DNA from: an uncultured Bacteroidota bacterium
GTDB taxonomy: Bacteria > Bacteroidota > Bacteroidia > JABEUT01
Length of the DNA: 64,000 nt
Assembly: GCA_903916255.1 (NCBI GenBank)
Contig: CAIWVW010000132.1
Span: 1-64,000 of the forward strand
Reading direction: 5' to 3'
Shown piece after piece: positions 59,701-64,000 of this stretch. The notes under the pieces are model-generated. The model was not told where the DNA came from and ran no database searches. It saw only the letters and a program-made list of their open reading frames with translations. The position numbers and the translations under genes are program-made. Every line of letters starts with the position of its first letter. Position 1 is the first letter of the stretch.

Positions 59701-59889
59701 TGCAGTAAGTGTTGCATAGGGCGGTAAAAAACCCACTGTTCCCGCCGTGTTTTGATTACTCAAATCAAGTATTGCGCTTGCATAAGCGCTGTTGCCCGAA
59801 TTATTGATGGCAACATTTTGTGCACGAAGCCCTGAGGCTGCAAGGGAAAAGGAAAGAGTCCAAATTCCAAGGGAGTAAATTTTTTTCAT
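56761..59889 (-). CDS. Large repetitive adhesin/tail-fibre-like protein (1042 aa)
   Basis: Signal peptide; GSGTLNYYARWTPNGNTLGIG modules, many GxGxxG repeats, non-repetitive C-terminal YFEDYGQGQLVNGKAHIDMDP domain. Confidence 0.75.
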   Translation of the reverse strand: MKKIYSLGIWTLSFSLAASGLRAQNVAINNSGNSAYASAILDLSNQNTAGTVGFLPPYATLTALTTFGLSGTPAQSNGIIVYCTGLGAVPAGLYYWNNSIPSWLPLGGSTLSGSGTLNYYARWTPNGNTLGIGFTEDNGTSISMSNPAIAPVNTQMLTVAGNATSVNAIVGNSTATGGAGVIGNMVNPSTSGGYGVEGLISGAGGGFQYALYGSSTITSGNGIGVSGQATGGGAAINYGGYFIASGGASNYGIIVPNNGGFVGLYTTTPVNTLDVFGSYGTQMSATVLTANTTLDGTYSTVLVNPSGGAFTITLPTPGPTNIRRIYTLVYSPSTVTTNAVTIQPTSGSIITNGVSSVSISLTGGSVTLQSNGSNWYTTGDWTGAQLYGSGTLNYLARWTPNGNTLGIGVTEDNNASVSMSSPASAPVASQMLTVTGNATAVNAIIGTTAQTTGYGVKGINTAATGSTSGVYGSSASNAGYGVYGLTTNTGGIGVYALNSAGDNTGLPGWGLYDQTSQEGWLENSASMSVQEGTGYYNMGMQGLGNFPYYGTYNYAPIYGAGVFGVGLAQGVVGYTGNFFGVGGIGVRGIVSGGGGFNPQSFENIGVEGEMGTSGAAIAGFANGINTWPGAVSTAGTMGVANGTGATLGAAGINQNGSGVGVAGLGNGIGAFNIPGAGAGGAFTGTANGAIGYATNAAGGVGIIGAGNNILTPTVPAAGAGGSFTGINIGAIGWATTSGTATGLIGVGNNLAGYNFYANGSGGAFSGTSIGAFGYGTVAASATGILGVGNASGTSVLAVGSGGAFNGTNYGVFASSTGSGNPSGAFEGFNNATGNTVYVDFWNGTNYKILGTSPGTVSCSVLDSKGNSVVMHAPETPEAYFEDYGQGQLVNGKAHIDMDPSYAKNICVNDKHPLRVFIQLEGDCKGVYVANKTAAGFDVVELDGGTSNITFQYHIIGNQADAVMPSGVVSKFADLRFEPTPKPEEKINSDAKISTAATSTSTQEYNQPKASPVEAPAPGHAAKIPAEFIKKYKDSLNKDSQQK

Positions 59890-60257
59890 AGGTAGGCGTT
59901 AATAAAATAGGGTTAGACAGACAGGTCAATAGTCAAATATAAACAATTTCAACATCGAAAATGAAATATTTATTAACAATCTTAAAATATAATTAGTCTT
60001 TTAATTCCGAAATTCAGCGGAGCGCAGAAGAATAGCTGATAATCAATAAGGATAAAGCGAGTGACATAATTTATATCAACCGAAAAAAGGAAGCCTTAAT
60101 AGTGGTTTTAAAGAAATATGCCCAATTTTTTAAACAAAAAACCGTGTGATTCAGAAAATGAGTGACTTACTTTTTAGCAGGGCCTGCTGTATGGATAAAT
60201 GGCACTAATGCATATGAAATATGCAGCGCATACTAAAATGTAATGTGCCTTGTAAAA

Positions 60258-63200
60258 CTACTTGTATTCGTAAACAATAATTGTTCCGGCAGCCCCTGCA
60301 CCACCCGCAGCCGATTGGGTATTGAAAGTATTGCAATAATCGGCTTCGGCACCACCACCGCCCGAACCTGTGTTTGCGGCAGGGGTATTGCCTGTAGCAT
60401 TATTCGGAACACTTGTTACAAATGGCCCAACTCCTCCAAAAATTGTAGCCCCTCCTGCACCTGCATTCCCTGAATAAGAAGTGCCAACTCCCCCTGTGTT
60501 GCCGGTTAAATTTAAAAAGCCGCCTGTTCCTATGCCGCCTGCTCCGCCATTAGCTGCATTCGTATTTGAGGTAGCATCTGTGCCGCCACTGCCGCCCGTT
60601 GCCGAGAAAGTTCCAAAAGTTGTAGTGCCTCCGGTGCCTCCATTGGTTGGAGTATTTGTTCCCGCAGTGCCGCCAGCACCAACCGAATATGCATAGCTTA
60701 CTGCCACTGTTGCAATCCATCCTTTACAGTATCCTCCAGCACCACCGCCACCGGCAAGTGCAGAACAATTGTTAGAGCCGTTAGATTTGGCACCGCCACC
60801 GCCGCCACCGCCGCCAACCATTTCAACAAGTAAACTTTTAGTGCCTGCTGCAGGAGTAAATGTTCCGCTGCCTGTAAGAACCGATACATTATTAAGAGCT
60901 CCCATAGCTTGCCATGCCATACCGGTGGCTGTTTGCGTAAGCACTTGTCCATTGGTGGCTGATGGTGCCAATGCCTGAACATCTCCTGTGGTATTGTTCG
61001 TAAACATTACGCTTGATGCTGCGGTAGGAGCAGTGGTGGTTGAGTAATATGTGTTTCCTGTTTTGATACCGTCAATTCTAAGCGTGCTGTTAGTTTGTGC
61101 AATTTCTAATGCTTGTGCGGGTGTGGTTGTGCCAATACCCACATATCCGCCGTTGGTAATCGACATTTTGTTGGTAAAGTTTGTATAAAAATCTAACCCG
61201 AATTGGTTACCACCCCCGGTTCTTTTAGATGCTATACCCTCACCGCTTGCAAGACCAAATGTCAATCCATTGCCAGTAGCAAATCCATTATTTAAAAATC
61301 CATTATTTAAGTTTGCCATGTCGATATTTTCTCCATTCTGTATGGAAAGGTTTTGCGAAGGGCTGGCATTTCCAATTCCTACATATCCGGTTGGGGAAAC
61401 AAAGGTCATAATTGGGCCTACTCCCAGGTTAGAAATAATAAATTTTTGTCCGCCTGCTCCGTATGTTCCTGCTCCTATATTCCATGAATAATTGTTTCCG
61501 CTGGCAGAGGCAGCCGCAGAGCCAAAAGCGCTTACATTACTGATAAACTGCATGCTGGCTTCCGAATTAGCGCTTGGGTTACCAATTTGAATTTGTCCGA
61601 ACTGATTATCCTGGGAATAAACAGAAAGTTTGCCTGTGGTAGTTGTAGAGTTACCCACTTGCACCATAGTGGTTGGAGTTATGGTTCCAAAACCTGAATT
61701 ACCTCCGCCGGAAGGAACAAGTACACCATAATTATTGGTAGCGCCGGTACCTAAAAAATAACCGCCAACATTTGTTGTGGAAGCACCTATAGCAGCACCA
61801 TAAGTGCCAATTTGTGTTCCTGTGCCTGTAGAGGCATTATAACCATAAGCGCCTACTGAATTCGGGCCACTTCCATAAATTGCGCCCACTATTCCAAGGC
61901 CGGCATTGCTTGAATTTACGCTGCCGTATATGGCAGCGGGGGTAACTGTGTTAACAAGGGTTCCAAGACTTCCCATTACTCCCACAGAAGATATTGTAGT
62001 GCTTGAATTGCTACCGTAAATTGCTGCAGAACCAGCGGTTGTATTGGCGGTTGTTCCATAAACACCCGCGCCTTGGCCTGTAGTGCTTGTATTATTTCCA
62101 TATACGCCTTCCGTATTGGCCGTTGCAGTGTATCCATATACCCCGGTAGGTGTTGCAGTATTTCCTAATGCACCTAAATAACCTATTACGCCAACGGCCT
62201 GCCCGGCGGTGGCTTGGCTTTGCCCAACTATAGCCGCTGTACCGCCAGCGGTACTGTTATTTTTACCATAAATAGCCGTTCCCGATGCAGCTGTATTAGT
62301 GCCATAAACACCATAACCTGTGGCTTGCGCCGTTGTACCCAAAATGGCTGTTACATCGGTAGCATTTGCGGTAGCTGTAAATATATTACCGACGGGAAAA
62401 GCAGAAACTCCGGTTTGAACAGAAACTCTTGCGCCATTGTCTTGGGCAATGCCGATGCCTAAAGTTGTGCCATTCGGGGTCCAGCGGGCTAGGTAATCTA
62501 GCGTTCCTGTACCTGTTGGAACAACTCCGTTTTGCCAGGAAAGCACACCTGTTGCGCTTGAAACCAGTGTAGATGCAGCGCTTGGAGCAGGAATGGACCA
62601 TAAATCTCCATTCGCATTATTTGCATATACAAGGTTTCCAACATTAGTAGCGGATGGTTGGTTGTATATTGTTCCGGTAGAACCTAATCCGTCAATTCTT
62701 GCTGTATTGGCAGTACCCCCAATTTCCAATGCCCTTGCCGGGGTATTGGTTTGAATACCTGTTTGAGCGGAAGCATTACCAAGGATAAGTGCGTTGCTTT
62801 GTCCGGCAATAGCTCCATTTCCAATTGCGGTTGCATTAGTAAATCCGGCAGCCGAAACATCTGCCTGATAACCAATGGCTGTGTTATAGGTCCCCCCCGA
62901 ATTGGTTTGCAATGCATTATAACCAACGGCTGTATTGTAGCTTGCATTTGTTAAATTCAATGCCTGATAACCAACAGCTGTATTATTGCTACCCCCTATG
63001 TTAGTTTGCATTGCCTGTGTACCAATGGCCGTATTACTACCTCCTGTTGTATTATGAAAACCTGCACTCAAACCAACGCCCGTATTCTGGCTGCCTCCGT
63101 TGGTACTGTAAAGAGCTTGGGCACCAAGCCCGGTATTCCCGAAATCATTAGTATTATTAAGTGCATTAAAACCAATGGCAGTATTCAATTGATTCGAAGT

Positions 63201-63755
63201 AACCTTTTGCAGGGCCCCGGAACCAAAACCGGCATTTTCGTTTCCGGTGGTGGCTGAAGTAATTAAGTTGCCGCTTAATACTCCAATAAATGTATTATTC
63301 TTGATGGCATCAATTCTCCCTGCTTTGCTGCCATTTATCTGGAAATTAATGGGTACGTTGTTTGTGGTCCCAAAAAAGTTGGTTCCATCCACAATATTGG
63401 CATTGCCTAATATTTGCCAGGCGGAAGAAACACTCCCTTGAGAAAAGAATATCCAATCTGTACCATTCCAGAAATAATACCCCGTACCACTACCATTCGT
63501 CATGGCTGCATTGGTGTTGTATACAATCAATCCGGTTGCCGGAGCGGGAATAGTGGCTACGTCAGTAATCGATAGTAATGCGGCTTGAGGAGCCAGAAAA
63601 CCCACATTTCCTGCATTTCCTGAATTCAGGTCAAGAATTGCAGATGCATTGGCAGCAGAGCCGGAAGTATTAATTGCTACATTTTGTGCAGTAGTGGCAG
63701 AGAGGGCAAATAATAATGGGAAAAATAAAAGTTTCCATCTGGAAATTCTTTTCAT
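60258..63755 (-). CDS. Large repetitive adhesin/tail-fibre-like protein with YadA-head-like repeats and Gly-rich C-terminus (1165 aa)
   Basis: GSNTAIGTQAMQTNIGGSNNTAVGYQALNLTNASYNTAVGYNALQTN repeats; GTGTLDYLARWTPNGTTLGIG module; GGGGGGGGAKSNG...GAAGTIIVYEYK. Confidence 0.78.
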   Translation of the reverse strand: MKRISRWKLLFFPLLFALSATTAQNVAINTSGSAANASAILDLNSGNAGNVGFLAPQAALLSITDVATIPAPATGLIVYNTNAAMTNGSGTGYYFWNGTDWIFFSQGSVSSAWQILGNANIVDGTNFFGTTNNVPINFQINGSKAGRIDAIKNNTFIGVLSGNLITSATTGNENAGFGSGALQKVTSNQLNTAIGFNALNNTNDFGNTGLGAQALYSTNGGSQNTGVGLSAGFHNTTGGSNTAIGTQAMQTNIGGSNNTAVGYQALNLTNASYNTAVGYNALQTNSGGTYNTAIGYQADVSAAGFTNATAIGNGAIAGQSNALILGNASAQTGIQTNTPARALEIGGTANTARIDGLGSTGTIYNQPSATNVGNLVYANNANGDLWSIPAPSAASTLVSSATGVLSWQNGVVPTGTGTLDYLARWTPNGTTLGIGIAQDNGARVSVQTGVSAFPVGNIFTATANATDVTAILGTTAQATGYGVYGTNTAASGTAIYGKNNSTAGGTAAIVGQSQATAGQAVGVIGYLGALGNTATPTGVYGYTATANTEGVYGNNTSTTGQGAGVYGTTANTTAGSAAIYGSNSSTTISSVGVMGSLGTLVNTVTPAAIYGSVNSSNAGLGIVGAIYGSGPNSVGAYGYNASTGTGTQIGTYGAAIGASTTNVGGYFLGTGATNNYGVLVPSGGGNSGFGTITPTTMVQVGNSTTTTGKLSVYSQDNQFGQIQIGNPSANSEASMQFISNVSAFGSAAASASGNNYSWNIGAGTYGAGGQKFIISNLGVGPIMTFVSPTGYVGIGNASPSQNLSIQNGENIDMANLNNGFLNNGFATGNGLTFGLASGEGIASKRTGGGNQFGLDFYTNFTNKMSITNGGYVGIGTTTPAQALEIAQTNSTLRIDGIKTGNTYYSTTTAPTAASSVMFTNNTTGDVQALAPSATNGQVLTQTATGMAWQAMGALNNVSVLTGSGTFTPAAGTKSLLVEMVGGGGGGGGAKSNGSNNCSALAGGGGAGGYCKGWIATVAVSYAYSVGAGGTAGTNTPTNGGTGGTTTFGTFSATGGSGGTDATSNTNAANGGAGGIGTGGFLNLTGNTGGVGTSYSGNAGAGGATIFGGVGPFVTSVPNNATGNTPAANTGSGGGGAEADYCNTFNTQSAAGGAGAAGTIIVYEYK

Positions 63756-63913
63756 GACGAGTATTAATTTTCTTTTTAGTGTCGCAATTTAGCAACTTTT
63801 CAGGAAAAGGGCATGATTTATCTCTCTAACATACATAGAGATAGATAATATATATTGATTATGAGAGCATAAAAGCGTGGATTAGGTCGCTTTAATTCTC
63901 AGAATCGGTTTAT

Positions 63914-63942
63914 TTTAATACTCTTATTTATAGAGTATTAAA
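63914..63942. repeat. Hairpin TTTAATACTCT-TATTTAT-AGAGTATTAAA
   Basis: Perfect 11-bp stem, 7-nt loop. Confidence 0.7.
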
Positions 63943-64000
63943 TCCTTCATCGATAGGGATATTTATTTCACCGCAGACTTTAAAACGCTTTGCTTATAAA

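Noticed and set aside
60481-60696. Proline-rich plus-strand ORF in the 1165-aa adhesin
   Set aside because: Pro-rich translation is simply the complement of the Gly-rich tail
62684-63257. Possible CRISPR-like periodicity in the YadA-head repeat region
   Set aside because: Periodicity is codon-level repetition of NTAIGxxAL in a coding frame, without identical repeats separated by unique spacers
1-64000. tRNA, rRNA or insertion sequences
   Set aside because: No T-loop/acceptor signatures, rRNA-like segments or transposase ORFs recognised by eye; tRNAscan/Infernal/ISfinder would be decisive

Overview
64 kb chromosomal window from a Bacteroidota genome. Lineage is inferred from T9SS C-terminal domains, TAnnTTTG promoter boxes, and the family repertoire (DUF5777, WG repeat, YwqK/MORN, choice-of-anchor V). 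Most of it is housekeeping: asnS, rpoN, lgt, suhB, mtaB, a kor 2-oxoacid oxidoreductase operon, cinA, kdsB, aspS, gdhA, ppa, sodA, acyl-CoA dehydrogenase, mnmG, tryptophan 2,3-dioxygenase, rpiB and lutB. Accessory content: a Fic protein, a RelE-like toxin-antitoxin pair, two YwqK/MORN-like proteins, a lone phage-terminase-like HTH protein, a surface/redox cluster (DUF5777, YceI, cytochrome-like proteins, tandem choice-of-anchor V paralogues), and two very large repetitive tail-fibre/adhesin-like proteins. No rRNA, tRNA, CRISPR array or IS element was recognised. Most notable non-coding signals: (1) three parS-type palindromes (TGTTYCACGTGRAACA) within about 490 bp downstream of mnmG, about 5 kb from an AT-rich, TTAACA-rich intergenic region that is a candidate origin-associated region; (2) several families of nested or palindromic dispersed repeats, one supplying the C-terminal codons and stop of a WG-repeat protein and another lying inside a T9SS domain; (3) a duplicated promoter/start/signal-peptide cassette whose -7 box lies 4 nt from the start codon, suggesting leaderless transcripts; (4) a 21-bp tandem repeat upstream of a surface protein; (5) a possible small ORF with a perfect AGGAGGT Shine-Dalgarno. 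All family names come from reading the translations; no database search was run.
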